From: an uncultured Fidelibacterota bacterium
GTDB taxonomy: Bacteria; Fidelibacterota; Marinisomatia; Marinisomatales; Marinisomataceae
DNA length: 64,000 nt
NCBI GenBank assembly: GCA_902538565.1
Contig: CACBFQ010000001.1
Coordinates: 124,001-188,000 of the forward strand
Direction: 5' to 3'
Made by a program: the position numbers and the translations under genes. Under the pieces are notes generated by a model. The model ran no database searches and was not told the origin of the DNA. It was given only the letters and a program-made list of their open reading frames with translations. The stretch's first letter is position 1, and each line of letters opens with the position of its first letter. Shown in pieces: positions 1-9,982 of this stretch.

Positions 1-787
1 CTTTTACATCAAATGAAATAGTACCGTTTTCCTGATGCAAATTTTCTGCCTTAATATCCACATTCTGACTTTCGATTCCATAAGTGATTATAGGTTTATC
101 TATTTTTGATAATATTGATGCAACATTATTGGAATCTTTACATGCACAAACAGTACCGTAGAAAGGTACTGAATTTGCAAATTGAAGAAATGTATCTTTT
201 AAATCATCAATATCATTGAAGCATTCAATATGTTCAAAATCAATATTGTTGATAACCGCAATTGTTGGACTCAAATGTAGCAAGCTTTTATTATATTCAT
301 CAGCTTCAACAACAAATGTGTCACCTCCTCCTAAAACTGAATTTGATTCTAAAGACTTTACAACCCCACCAACAATAATTGTGGGATCTAAATTCATAGC
401 TTTTAAAATAGTACCAACCATTGATGTTGTAGTGGTTTTTCCATGAGTTCCTGCAATAGCAACTGTAGAATTATTTAGCTTAGCTATTTCCGAAATCATT
501 CTTGCTCTGGAATAAACTATTATATTTTTTGCTAATGCTTCTATCAACTCAGCATTATCTTTTGGGATAGCATCAGAGTATATTACAAGCTCAGCATCAG
601 AAATATTTTTTTTATTATGACCAATAGATACATTTATTCCCAAATCAATTAGCCTCTGAACGTTTGGTGAGTCAGCAATATCAGAACCTGAAACCACAAA
701 TTCCTTATTTTTTAGCAGCTCTGCTATTCCGCTCATTCCAATTCCACCTATTCCAATAAGATGTACTTTTTTGATACTATAAAGCAT
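1..787 (-). CDS. murC: UDP-N-acetylmuramate--L-alanine ligase MurC, N-terminal part (runs off window edge)
   Basis: Not in the ORF track because it is open to the window edge. Reverse-strand translation from ATG at 787 reads MLYSIKKVHLIGIGGIGMSGIAELLKNKEFVVSGSD..., a MurC N-terminus; overlaps the murG end by 11 nt. Confidence 0.93.
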   Translation of the reverse strand, partial: MLYSIKKVHLIGIGGIGMSGIAELLKNKEFVVSGSDIADSPNVQRLIDLGINVSIGHNKKNISDAELVIYSDAIPKDNAELIEALAKNIIVYSRARMISEIAKLNNSTVAIAGTHGKTTTTSMVGTILKAMNLDPTIIVGGVVKSLESNSVLGGGDTFVVEADEYNKSLLHLSPTIAVINNIDFEHIECFNDIDDLKDTFLQFANSVPFYGTVCACKDSNNVASILSKIDKPIITYGIESQNVDIKAENLHQENGTISFDVK

Positions 788-1859
788 ATTTCTTTTCCAT
801 AATAAAGTTAGAAATAATTGACAAAGTATCTGGAACATTAACATTCTTAAAATTGCTTTTCATTGAACCTAAAATTCTATCATCTTGAGATAAATTTTTT
901 AAAGTTGATACAAAAGTCTCATCATTGAAATCATCTTCTTTTATTAATTTTGAACAAAAATTATCTTGAAGGAATTTTGCATTAAAATGCTGATGATTTT
1001 CCGATGAAAATTTAAATGGAACTAATATTGAAGGCTTTTCAAATTTTATTAATTCAGCAATGGTCATTGCACCAGATCTTGATAATACCAAGTCAACATT
1101 TTGGTACAAAGAGGACATTTCATTACAGTAATCATAGATGATTATATTTTTTCTATTTAAATGTTTTAGAGATTCATAGTTATTTTTTCCAACTATCCAT
1201 ACTACGTTAATGAAATCTAATTTATCATTTTCCAAAGCTATCTTAATTTTTTGGTTCAAAAATTGAGATCCTTGACTTCCACCAAAAACCAATAAAGTCC
1301 TTAAATCATTATTCATATTTATATTTATTCTCTTACTTTTATGTAGAAGAACTGGATTTCCTGAAAAAATAGTATTTGTTTCATTTAAATATTTTTCAGC
1401 ATCTTTGAATCCTAAGAAAACTGCTTTTGCATTTTTACTAAAAAATTTTGTCACAACTCCCGGATAAGAATTTTGTTCATGTAACACGTAAGGAATATTA
1501 AGCATTTTTGCCACTTGCAAAGGCAGAAAGGATGAATATCCACCGGTGGAAATAACCAAATTAGGTTTTTGTTGTATGAAAAAGATTAATACACTAAAAA
1601 ATCCAATCATAATGTTTATTCCAACTATAGTATTTTGAAATAATGATTTAATTGAAAATTTTCTATTTAGACCAGAAATGCTAATAAGCTTAAAAGCAAT
1701 ACTTTCGCTATGAATCTTTGATTTTTCAATGCCCTTTTTTGCTCCAATAAAAGAAAAACGAAAATCTGACTTTGAATGAAGATCTTGTTTAATAGCCATT
1801 AATGGATAATAATGCCCTCCTGTTCCTCCTCCGCATAATAGAATATTCATTTTAGGCAT
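777..1859 (-). CDS. murG: UDP-N-acetylglucosamine--N-acetylmuramyl-(pentapeptide) pyrophosphoryl-undecaprenol GlcNAc transferase
   Basis: N-terminal LLCGGGTGGHYYPLMAI, VLHEQNSYPGVV, GGSQGSQFLN motifs; dcw context. Confidence 0.96.
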   Translation of the reverse strand: MPKMNILLCGGGTGGHYYPLMAIKQDLHSKSDFRFSFIGAKKGIEKSKIHSESIAFKLISISGLNRKFSIKSLFQNTIVGINIMIGFFSVLIFFIQQKPNLVISTGGYSSFLPLQVAKMLNIPYVLHEQNSYPGVVTKFFSKNAKAVFLGFKDAEKYLNETNTIFSGNPVLLHKSKRININMNNDLRTLLVFGGSQGSQFLNQKIKIALENDKLDFINVVWIVGKNNYESLKHLNRKNIIIYDYCNEMSSLYQNVDLVLSRSGAMTIAELIKFEKPSILVPFKFSSENHQHFNAKFLQDNFCSKLIKEDDFNDETFVSTLKNLSQDDRILGSMKSNFKNVNVPDTLSIISNFIMEKKYAL

Positions 1860-2988
1860 TTACTCTTAATCTCCATCTTTTAACATTAAGCTTTCTTTGT
1901 GCTTTACTGATATTTAGCAATATAGCAATCATCATTAAATTGATGATCAATGAAGATCCTCCGTAACTAATAAATGGTAAAGGAACTCCTGTAACTGGAA
2001 TAACTCCTATCACAACGCCAATATTTATAAAAGCATAAATCGTTATACTCAAACCAAAACCAATGGACAACATTATTCCAAAAATATCATTTGATTTTTT
2101 AGAGATTTGCACAGCTCTATAAAAAATAATGTAATAAACTAGCATTAAAATACTACCTGCAATAAAACCTAATTCTTCTCCAATAATCGCAAAAATAAAA
2201 TCTGTATGGGTTTCAGGTAAGTAAGAATATTTTTGAATGCTTTCTCCAATACCCATTCCTGACAATCCACCCTGCTTAAGGCCAATCAAGGCCTGATTTG
2301 ATTGATATCCAATCGAAGTTGATGAACCTGAAGAATCTATGAAAGATAAAATTCTACCTAATGCATAGTTTTTCTCATTTAAAATGAAAATTCCAATAGC
2401 ACCTATAGAAAAAACTCCTATTGTTGCCAATTGAATAAAAGAGGCTCCACCAACAAATAACATTGCAAAAGCAATTGTTAAAAAAATTAAAGTTGTAGAA
2501 TTATCTGGTTGAATAATAATCATTGAAGCCACTGGTATTATAGCTAACATTGGATAAAAAATACCTTTAACAAATTGCTTCATTTGTTTATGGTTATTAT
2601 CAATATAACTGGCTAAAAAAAGTATCATAGAGAATCTTGCTACATCAGATGTTTGAAAAGAAATAGGACCAATTGATAGCCATCTACAAGAATCCCCTGA
2701 ACAGCCCTGAAACTGTGTATATACAAGTAAAAGAAATGAAGAAAATAATAAATAAGGAGATAAAAACTGTAATTTTCTATAATTAATCTTAGTTAATAAA
2801 ACGAAGATGAAAAAGGCTGGTATAAGTTTAATCATCTGACTAACTAAAAAATATGTTCTCGAATCTCCTCCAGTAATTTCTAATGACTTAACCCAGCTTG
2901 CACTAAAAAGCATAAATAACCCAAAAGATATCAATGCAATCACTGCTATGAATAATACCCTGTCTTGACCTTGCTCTTTAATATTCAT
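1852..2988 (-). CDS. ftsW: SEDS lipid II polymerase / cell division protein FtsW
   Basis: Multi-TM SEDS protein; VTGVPLPFISYGGSSLIINL motif; between murD and murG. Confidence 0.95.
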   Translation of the reverse strand: MNIKEQGQDRVLFIAVIALISFGLFMLFSASWVKSLEITGGDSRTYFLVSQMIKLIPAFFIFVLLTKINYRKLQFLSPYLLFSSFLLLVYTQFQGCSGDSCRWLSIGPISFQTSDVARFSMILFLASYIDNNHKQMKQFVKGIFYPMLAIIPVASMIIIQPDNSTTLIFLTIAFAMLFVGGASFIQLATIGVFSIGAIGIFILNEKNYALGRILSFIDSSGSSTSIGYQSNQALIGLKQGGLSGMGIGESIQKYSYLPETHTDFIFAIIGEELGFIAGSILMLVYYIIFYRAVQISKKSNDIFGIMLSIGFGLSITIYAFINIGVVIGVIPVTGVPLPFISYGGSSLIINLMMIAILLNISKAQRKLNVKRWRLRVNA

Positions 2989-4319
2989 GCATAAAACCTT
3001 TCTACAATATTTTTAAACTTTTTACCTCTTTCTTTATAATTATCAAATTGATCAAAGCTTGCACAAGCAGGCGAAAGCAATACGACACTATTTTCTACAG
3101 CATTTTCTATTGCAAACCGAATCGCATCTTCAAATTTTTCTATTCTTTCAACACTGATATCCCTTGGAAGAGAATTATAAATTTTATGTGAAGCTTCACC
3201 ATAAACTATAATTTTTAAAATACTCTTTTTAAATAATGATATATCGCTAAAGTCATCTTCTTTTGGAATACCCCCTAGTATTAAGATTACTTTTCCTGAA
3301 ATAGATTCAAGTGCTTTTTTTGCTGAATCAATATTTGTTGATTTTGAATCATTAATAAAATCAATTCCGTTATATGAAATGAAGTGTTCAAATCTATGCT
3401 CCAGTCCTTCAAATTCCCTTACTGCGCTTCGAATATTCTTATGATCAATTCCAACTCTTCTTGCTATTTCAGCAGCAATAATAATATTTGATATATTATG
3501 AGTACCCTTTAATGAAATATCATCTACATCGATTGACATACTGTGTTCATTTGAAAGAATTTTATTTCTATCATAGTAGAAGTATCCTTTTTCTTTTATA
3601 ACAGAAAATGGAATTATGTTTTTATCATTACTTTTAATTCTTTCATTTAAAAATTTATCATCATGATTAAACAAACAATATTTTGCATTATCAAAAATCT
3701 TTATCTTAGTTTCAAAATACTCTTCAAATGAGTCGTATCTATCCATATGATCTAACGATATGTTTAAAATGACTGAAATTTCTTTTTTAAGTTTTGAGCA
3801 ATGTTCCAGTTGAAAACTGGATAATTCTAAAATACAATAATCAATATCATTGTTATCGTACAATTTATTTTCGAGAACAATTTTTGAGAATGGAATACCA
3901 ATATTTCCAGACTTTAGAACCTTCTTTTCTTTACTAAGCATTTCTGTTAAAAGAGAAACTGTAGTTGTTTTACCGTTTGTACCAGTAATACAAATATTTT
4001 TTGCTTTAGAATAGTTTCCAGCAAATTCTATTTCACTAATAACTGGAATTTTTTTGGAATTAATTTTATTCATTATTTCTAAATCATTTGGAACTCCAGG
4101 TGATTTAATTATTAAATCAGATTCCAAAATTTGATTAGAATGAATGCCGATCTCAACATCAATACCTAACATTTTTAAATCATCAACAAACATTTCATTA
4201 ACGTTTGTATTTGAATCCGATACAAAAACATTATTTTTCAAACTTTTAGCTAATTTAGCAGACCAATATCCACTTTTACCTAATCCTAAAATTCCTATAT
4301 TTTTTTCCTCAAACTTCAT
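2985..4319 (-). CDS. murD: UDP-N-acetylmuramoylalanine--D-glutamate ligase
   Basis: ITGTNGKTTTVSLL P-loop, SSFQLE, LNISLDHMDRY, HRFEHF motifs. Confidence 0.96.
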   Translation of the reverse strand: MKFEEKNIGILGLGKSGYWSAKLAKSLKNNVFVSDSNTNVNEMFVDDLKMLGIDVEIGIHSNQILESDLIIKSPGVPNDLEIMNKINSKKIPVISEIEFAGNYSKAKNICITGTNGKTTTVSLLTEMLSKEKKVLKSGNIGIPFSKIVLENKLYDNNDIDYCILELSSFQLEHCSKLKKEISVILNISLDHMDRYDSFEEYFETKIKIFDNAKYCLFNHDDKFLNERIKSNDKNIIPFSVIKEKGYFYYDRNKILSNEHSMSIDVDDISLKGTHNISNIIIAAEIARRVGIDHKNIRSAVREFEGLEHRFEHFISYNGIDFINDSKSTNIDSAKKALESISGKVILILGGIPKEDDFSDISLFKKSILKIIVYGEASHKIYNSLPRDISVERIEKFEDAIRFAIENAVENSVVLLSPACASFDQFDNYKERGKKFKNIVERFYA

Positions 4320-5506
4320 CGATTTTGTTTTCTTATATAAGCTGGAACATCTAAATCAGCACTTTGATCAAAATCATCAAAGACTAAAGTTGGGCCATCA
4401 TTTTCATCATCAAAATTTTCATCATTTAATGAGTTTTCATTTTTTTGATTATATAATGTTGTATTAGACGTTTCCATTAAGTCGTTAGTATTTTTGTGAA
4501 ATTCATTTTTTTGAATTTCTTTTTTATATTCAATATCTTCTATTGGTGTTCGATTAAATCCTGTTGCAATCACAGTCACTTTTAATTTATCGTCCATATT
4601 TTCATCGACTACGCATCCGAAAATTAAATGAACTTCTTGACCTGCTTCTTCGTAAATAAGCTTTGTTGCTGCATCAACTTCACGCATGGTCATTTTTTTA
4701 TTTCCAGTAACATTTACCAGGGCCGCTTTTGCTCCCTTAATTGACTGATTATCTAAAAGCGGGCTACAAATTGCCTGCTGTGCAGCTAATACAGCCCTTT
4801 CTTCACCTGTTGCAGTTCCAGTTCCCATCACAGCATCTCCCATTCCACTCATAACGGTTTCCACATCAGCAAAATCAATATTTACATTTCCTTGCTTATT
4901 AATGAGATCTGAAATACTTTGCGCAGCTTGTAATAGCACTGAATCTGATTCTGCAAATCCCTCTTCTAAGGTAGTATTATAATCAATCACGGAAAGTAGT
5001 TTTTCATTTGGTATTACAATCAATGTATCACAAAAGTTCCTCATTGTTGAAATTCCTTTCATAGCAGCTGACATTTTTTTTGGACCTTCAAAATTAAACG
5101 GCAGAGTAACGATACATACTGTCAATATACCAAGTTCTTTACAAATTTTTGCTACGACTGGAGCTGCTCCAGTTCCTGTTCCACCACCCATTCCTGCAGT
5201 AACAAATACAAGGTCTGATCCAGCAACAATTGATGAAACAGCCTCCTTATCATGCATTATTGCTTTCCTTCCAATTTCAGGCTTTGCTCCAGCACCCAAT
5301 CCTTTTGTTAAATCTTTTCCAATTTGAATTTTAGTTTCAGCAGGGTTACTATCTAAATCTTGTGCATCTGTATTGATTGCAATAAACTCTACACCTTCCA
5401 TACCAGACGTAATCATTCTATTTATTGCATTACCTCCTGCTCCACCAACTCCTAGGACCTTAATCCTAGCTTTTTGCGTTGAAAATTCGTCAAATTCAAA
5501 TAACAT
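4316..5506 (-). CDS. ftsZ: Cell division GTPase FtsZ
   Basis: VLGVGGAGGNAINRM, TAGMGGGTGTGAAPVVA tubulin signature; C-terminal LDVPAYIRKQ peptide. Confidence 0.98.
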   Translation of the reverse strand: MLFEFDEFSTQKARIKVLGVGGAGGNAINRMITSGMEGVEFIAINTDAQDLDSNPAETKIQIGKDLTKGLGAGAKPEIGRKAIMHDKEAVSSIVAGSDLVFVTAGMGGGTGTGAAPVVAKICKELGILTVCIVTLPFNFEGPKKMSAAMKGISTMRNFCDTLIVIPNEKLLSVIDYNTTLEEGFAESDSVLLQAAQSISDLINKQGNVNIDFADVETVMSGMGDAVMGTGTATGEERAVLAAQQAICSPLLDNQSIKGAKAALVNVTGNKKMTMREVDAATKLIYEEAGQEVHLIFGCVVDENMDDKLKVTVIATGFNRTPIEDIEYKKEIQKNEFHKNTNDLMETSNTTLYNQKNENSLNDENFDDENDGPTLVFDDFDQSADLDVPAYIRKQNR

Positions 5507-5516
5507 AATTATCTCC

Positions 5517-7433
5517 TTATTCTTTTAACTCTGCTTTTAATATACAGATTGATTTTTTTTCTATTTTTGTGCCAGCTTCTATACTTTGGCTAACAATTAA
5601 TCCTCTTCCACTAATTTGGGGTTTAATTCCAGCTCTTTTTAATTCTGAAAATGCATCACGAACTGTTTTGCCAATTAAGTTTGGCATTTCTACGTATTCA
5701 ATTTTTCTTTCAAGGTTTTTTTGAATTAAGATTGGTTCGTTTTTAAGTTTTTCTTTATTAGATCTTGAAATTGTGATTGATTTATCAATATTTATTACTC
5801 TATCCATTACAGATTTAAATACTGGAGCCGAGGACATAGAACCCCAGTGTAAATTTCTGGAGGCATCAGGGCTATCAAGAATTATTAAACACAATAATTG
5901 AGGATTTTCTGCAGGAAAAAAACCCACAAAACTTGATATAAATTCTTTTTCTGAATATTGTCCATCTATCAATTTTTTAGATGTACCAGTTTTTCCAGCA
6001 ACATTCCAACCAGCTACATTAGCAAGCTTTCCACTTCCATTTTCAACAGTATGAGATAACATTAAACTTAATTTTTCAGCATTTGATTGAGATAGCACTC
6101 TTTTTTTTGTATTTCTCTGATTCTTAATAATAGTATCATCGTGTTTCTCAATTTTTTCTACTACATAAGGTTTTAACATAAACCCACCGTTGGCAATTGC
6201 TGCATATGACATAGCAATTTGTAATGGGGTTGCTGAAACCTCATACCCGATAGGTATACTGTGCATTGAGGATAGACTCCATTTTGAAGGCTCTCTAAAA
6301 ATTCCAGCAGGTTCGGTTGAAGAATCAAAACCAGTTTTTACTCCAAATCCAAACTCTCTTGCCTGATCATAAATACTTTTCTTTCCTAACTGTTCTGCAA
6401 TTTTGATGGTTCCTATGTTGCTTGAAAATGCTAGTATCTCCTTAACATTCAATACAGAATGAGGCTCAGAATCTTCAATCATTTTTATATTATGAAAATT
6501 ATAAGGACCTTCAACATTATACTCATCATTCAAATCTATATTACTTTCTAAAGCTGCAGCCATTGTTACAATTTTAAATGTAGATCCAGGCTCAATTAAA
6601 TCAGTAACAATCTTATTTTTTTGTAATTCAATATCAAAATCATTTGGAGAGTTTGGGTCATAATCTGGTAGATTTACCATTGATAATATTGCACCTGTTT
6701 GAGGATTTAGAATTAATCCCATTGATGCTTTAGCACCTACTTTTTTCATTTGAAGAATTAATTCATCTCTTAAAATTGCCTGATACTCTTTATTAATTGT
6801 TAAAACTATGTCAGCACCATTTTTAGCTTCTTCAGTTGGCAAGGTTGGGTCTGAAATTCTGTCTCCTAAACCGTTGCGCTTTGACAACTTAGATCCACTT
6901 ACTGGCTCTAGGAATTTATTATACTTTGCTTCTAAACCCGAAATTCCTTTATCATCAATATTTGTAAAACCAACTATTTGAGATACTAAATTGTCTTCAG
7001 GGTAATATCTTTTAAAACTTTTTTTAATTATTAATGCATTTGGGTATTTCTTTTGAAGCTGTTGACAATTTTTATTTGTTTTCTTTTCAAGCTCAACATA
7101 ATCCCGCCCGCTATTTATTTTCGCAATATAAACTTCTCTATCAGTACCAGTACAAGATGATAATTCATCAATTAGATTTTTCGTATTTGAAATCTTTTTA
7201 ATATGGACACCTATTCTATAAAAAGTCAAATTTTGTGTAAGGTTTTTACCATTAACGTCGTAAAAATTTCCCCTAAATCCATTTATAGATTCAACCTTAA
7301 TTCCTTGTGGGCTATTAAGTCTATTAATGACCTGAATATTGAAAAGTCTTACACCAAAACCAATCCAAATAAGCATTATTGCTATATGAATAAATATTAT
7401 TCTATTTTTAAATTTGATATAGTTTTTAGTCAT
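5517..7433 (-). CDS. ftsI: Penicillin-binding protein / FtsI transpeptidase with C-terminal PASTA domain
   Basis: EPGSTFKIV (SxxK), SSN, AGKTGTSKK (KTG) motifs; C-terminal YVEMPNLIGKTVRDAFSELKRAGIKPQ PASTA repeat. Confidence 0.95.
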   Translation of the reverse strand: MTKNYIKFKNRIIFIHIAIMLIWIGFGVRLFNIQVINRLNSPQGIKVESINGFRGNFYDVNGKNLTQNLTFYRIGVHIKKISNTKNLIDELSSCTGTDREVYIAKINSGRDYVELEKKTNKNCQQLQKKYPNALIIKKSFKRYYPEDNLVSQIVGFTNIDDKGISGLEAKYNKFLEPVSGSKLSKRNGLGDRISDPTLPTEEAKNGADIVLTINKEYQAILRDELILQMKKVGAKASMGLILNPQTGAILSMVNLPDYDPNSPNDFDIELQKNKIVTDLIEPGSTFKIVTMAAALESNIDLNDEYNVEGPYNFHNIKMIEDSEPHSVLNVKEILAFSSNIGTIKIAEQLGKKSIYDQAREFGFGVKTGFDSSTEPAGIFREPSKWSLSSMHSIPIGYEVSATPLQIAMSYAAIANGGFMLKPYVVEKIEKHDDTIIKNQRNTKKRVLSQSNAEKLSLMLSHTVENGSGKLANVAGWNVAGKTGTSKKLIDGQYSEKEFISSFVGFFPAENPQLLCLIILDSPDASRNLHWGSMSSAPVFKSVMDRVINIDKSITISRSNKEKLKNEPILIQKNLERKIEYVEMPNLIGKTVRDAFSELKRAGIKPQISGRGLIVSQSIEAGTKIEKKSICILKAELKE

Positions 7434-7743
7434 TAATTTTTATTGTAATTGTTTCTGGATTACTTGATACTAATCCAATTTCTTTTGCTCTTTTTGAAAT
7501 AATATCTGCTCTCTTCATCCTTTCAATAGAATTTCTTTTGATTGTTAAATCCTCATTTAGTTTTACTAATGTTTTTTTGTTGAAATCAATGCTTGCTTGA
7601 GTTTTATCTAACTCTATAAATGCTGCTAAATAAACAGTAATTGTCAGAACAAGAATGACAAACATAAATACCCATTTTAAGTTTTCTCTTTTTTGCTTTT
7701 CAGCTTTACTTAATCTTTTTTTCTTAGCCAATTTTTTCTCCAA
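7426..7743 (-). CDS. FtsL-like septum protein (single TM, short coiled coil)
   Basis: 105 aa, one TM, Lys-rich cytoplasmic N-terminus, located between rsmH and ftsI; call is mainly positional. Confidence 0.65.
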   Translation of the reverse strand: MEKKLAKKKRLSKAEKQKRENLKWVFMFVILVLTITVYLAAFIELDKTQASIDFNKKTLVKLNEDLTIKRNSIERMKRADIISKRAKEIGLVSSNPETITIKIND

Positions 7744-8614
7744 CTCTCATTTTTGCACTTCGCGATCTTTTATTAATGCTCACCTCTTCTTTTGAAGGAA
7801 TAAGAGGTTTTTTATAAATCAATTCTATCTTTTTCTTATGCTTCAACTCTTTGAGTTTATGTTTTACAATTCTATCTTCAACAGAGTGATAACTAATAAT
7901 CACTATTCTCCCTCCAGGATTTAGTAGATTTATAAAATCATCTAAAAATCTACTTAGATGATCTAATTCATTATTAGCAGCTATTCTTAAAGCTTGAAAT
8001 ATTCTCGAATATGTTTTAATTCGGTATTTATAAGGTGTAACTTTATCAACAATAGATGTAATTGACAGTACGCTAATTTCACCTTTTAAATCTTTGATTT
8101 TTTTTGCAATCTTATAAGCATGTCTCTCTTCACCATATTCTTTAAAAATTCTAGTCAGCTCTTCCAGCTCATTTCTTTGAATTATATCCTCTGCAGTATT
8201 ATCAGCAGAGTTTTTATCAAATCGCATATCTAACGAAGATTCATATTTATGTGAAAATCCCCTCATATTATCTTCCAATTGATATGAAGAAAGTCCTAAA
8301 TCTAGAAGAATACCATCAACAGCTTGGATATTTAGTTCTTCTAGTATGATATTTAAGTTTTGATAACTATCATTAAAAACCTTGAAATTATTGTTTGAAG
8401 ACAACCTTTTCTTGGAAACAGAAATTGAATCTTTATCTCTATCAATACCAATAAGTAGACCTGAATCAATATGTTGAAGAATAATTTCAGAATGACCTCC
8501 AAGCCCAAGTGTACCATCAACATAAATGCCATTTTTTTTGATTTTTAAATTTTCTAATGACTCCATCAACATCACAGGAATATGTCTGTATTGAGTTGAT
8601 GAAGTAGGAACCAT
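7724..8614 (-). CDS. rsmH: 16S rRNA (cytosine(1402)-N(4))-methyltransferase RsmH
   Basis: HIPVMLMESLENL, DGTLGLGGHS, ILLDLGLSSYQLE, YHSVEDRIVKH motifs. Confidence 0.97.
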   Translation of the reverse strand: MVPTSSTQYRHIPVMLMESLENLKIKKNGIYVDGTLGLGGHSEIILQHIDSGLLIGIDRDKDSISVSKKRLSSNNNFKVFNDSYQNLNIILEELNIQAVDGILLDLGLSSYQLEDNMRGFSHKYESSLDMRFDKNSADNTAEDIIQRNELEELTRIFKEYGEERHAYKIAKKIKDLKGEISVLSITSIVDKVTPYKYRIKTYSRIFQALRIAANNELDHLSRFLDDFINLLNPGGRIVIISYHSVEDRIVKHKLKELKHKKKIELIYKKPLIPSKEEVSINKRSRSAKMRVGEKIG

Positions 8615-9072
8615 CAGATATTTACTCTTTCTGAAAGTTCTTCGTATGACTGGTCATCAATCTCATCAGATTGATCTATTTTTCGAAGTAAATTTGGATT
8701 CCAAATTTCAATTTTATTTAATACGCCAATTATTGTAACATCTTTTTTGATTGCAGAATAATCAATTAAACTTTGAGGTAAAACAAATCTACCTTGTGAG
8801 TCAAACTTTAAGATATTTGCATGTCTAAGATGATTTCTTAAAAAAATTCGGTTTGTTTTTGACAAAGAAGAAAGTTGCTTTAACTCATTTTGAATAAAAT
8901 TCCATTCACTAATCGGATAAATCCATACGCATTGGTCGATACCTCTTGTAACAACAAGCGTCTTCTTATCCTTAGTTAAAAACTGTTTTCTCAATGGAGC
9001 AGGGATATTGATTCTATTTTTAGAATCAATAGAAAACGTAAACTGTCCTGTAAATGTATATTGGCTACTCAT
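8614..9072 (-). CDS. mraZ: Transcriptional regulator MraZ
   Basis: Two SpoVT/AbrB-like halves (FTFSIDSKNRINIPAPLR; ILKFDSQGRFVLPQSL); first gene of the dcw cluster. Confidence 0.95.
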   Translation of the reverse strand: MSSQYTFTGQFTFSIDSKNRINIPAPLRKQFLTKDKKTLVVTRGIDQCVWIYPISEWNFIQNELKQLSSLSKTNRIFLRNHLRHANILKFDSQGRFVLPQSLIDYSAIKKDVTIIGVLNKIEIWNPNLLRKIDQSDEIDDQSYEELSERVNI

Positions 9073-9092
9073 AACAAAATAAGGGAAATTAA

Positions 9093-9107
9093 CCCACTAT
9101 TAACCAC
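9093..9107 (-). promoter_or_regulatory. Candidate MraZ operator (two boxes at 10-bp period)
   Basis: Minus strand GTGGTTAATAGTGGG: GTGGT and GTGGG 10 bp apart, just downstream of the candidate -10 and upstream of mraZ. Confidence 0.45.
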
Positions 9108-9109
9108 AT

Positions 9110-9139
9110 ATGTTACAATATTGAGAGAGTTTATGTCAA
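9110..9139 (-). promoter_or_regulatory. Candidate sigma70-like promoter of the mraZ/dcw cluster
   Basis: Minus strand TTGACA (9139..9134) - 18 nt - TAACAT (9115..9110), upstream of mraZ ATG (9072). Confidence 0.45.
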
Positions 9140-9172
9140 TGAAAATTGTTGATAAATGCAAAAAAATTAAAA

Positions 9173-9982
9173 TTAATTTTTTGGTAAATATTTTTTGATA
9201 GTAATTGTATAAGGATCTGACTTTAAGATTACTTCTACAGGGAAATCATTAATTATATTTTTTGAAAAATCCTCATATGAGTTTTCAGAAAATAAAATCA
9301 GTTCATAATCGACTGTATTTGCAATTAAAAATGCTCTTTCTTGACCATCCCATTGTTCCGTGAACGTATTAGATTTACTGTTAAGAGAATCCTCAAATAT
9401 AAAAAATTCTTTTCCTGAAAAATCATCGTAAAAATGGATATAATTTTCAATACTTGATTTAAATCTTATTGTTACTGGATTAGATATGCTCTCAATTGAA
9501 AGAACTTCTTCACTTCTCAAAGAATAGAATTCAATTAAATCAGATTTTGTAATTCTTAATTCATCTTCAAGATCTTTTTGGGAAATTTGACTATTTGAGT
9601 TTAAAGAAAAACTTAACAGAAGAATTAAAAGAAAGGATGCAATTCCAATAAAAACGGATGAATTAAATAAATTTTCGCTATTAATTTTGCTAAAAAAACT
9701 AGAACTCTCATTTCGTTCATCAGGTATAAATTTTAATGTTTTACTATTTGGCTTTTGGTTTAAAAAACTATCAAGCTCAGACAATGACTCATTAATATCT
9801 ACTCCAATTTCATTAATGTATGCTTTGAAAAATAATTTGACATAGACTGGAGGAATTTCTGCAAACTTGCCTCTTTCTAATGCCTGTAAATATTTCAAAT
9901 CAATTTTGGTTCTTTTTGAAATATCTTTCAAATCGATGTTATTTTCGATTCTGAACTTTTTATATTTATTGTAAAAAATCAT
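9173..9982 (-). CDS. RodZ-like protein (N-terminal HTH, TM, C-terminal DUF4115-like domain)
   Basis: KKFRIENNIDLKDISKRTKIDLKYLQALERGKFAEIPPVYVKLFFKAY matches HTH_25; single TM; periplasmic C-terminus. Confidence 0.8.
   Translation of the reverse strand: MIFYNKYKKFRIENNIDLKDISKRTKIDLKYLQALERGKFAEIPPVYVKLFFKAYINEIGVDINESLSELDSFLNQKPNSKTLKFIPDERNESSSFFSKINSENLFNSSVFIGIASFLLILLLSFSLNSNSQISQKDLEDELRITKSDLIEFYSLRSEEVLSIESISNPVTIRFKSSIENYIHFYDDFSGKEFFIFEDSLNSKSNTFTEQWDGQERAFLIANTVDYELILFSENSYEDFSKNIINDFPVEVILKSDPYTITIKKYLPKN

Noticed and set aside
216-446. Plus-strand ORF 76 aa
   Set aside because: Antisense to the murC coding frame, which is clearly supported and open to the edge.
4144-4467. Plus-strand ORF 107 aa with His/Phe-rich tail
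   Set aside because: Antisense to murD and the acidic/Asn-rich FtsZ linker; composition is an artefact of the opposite strand.
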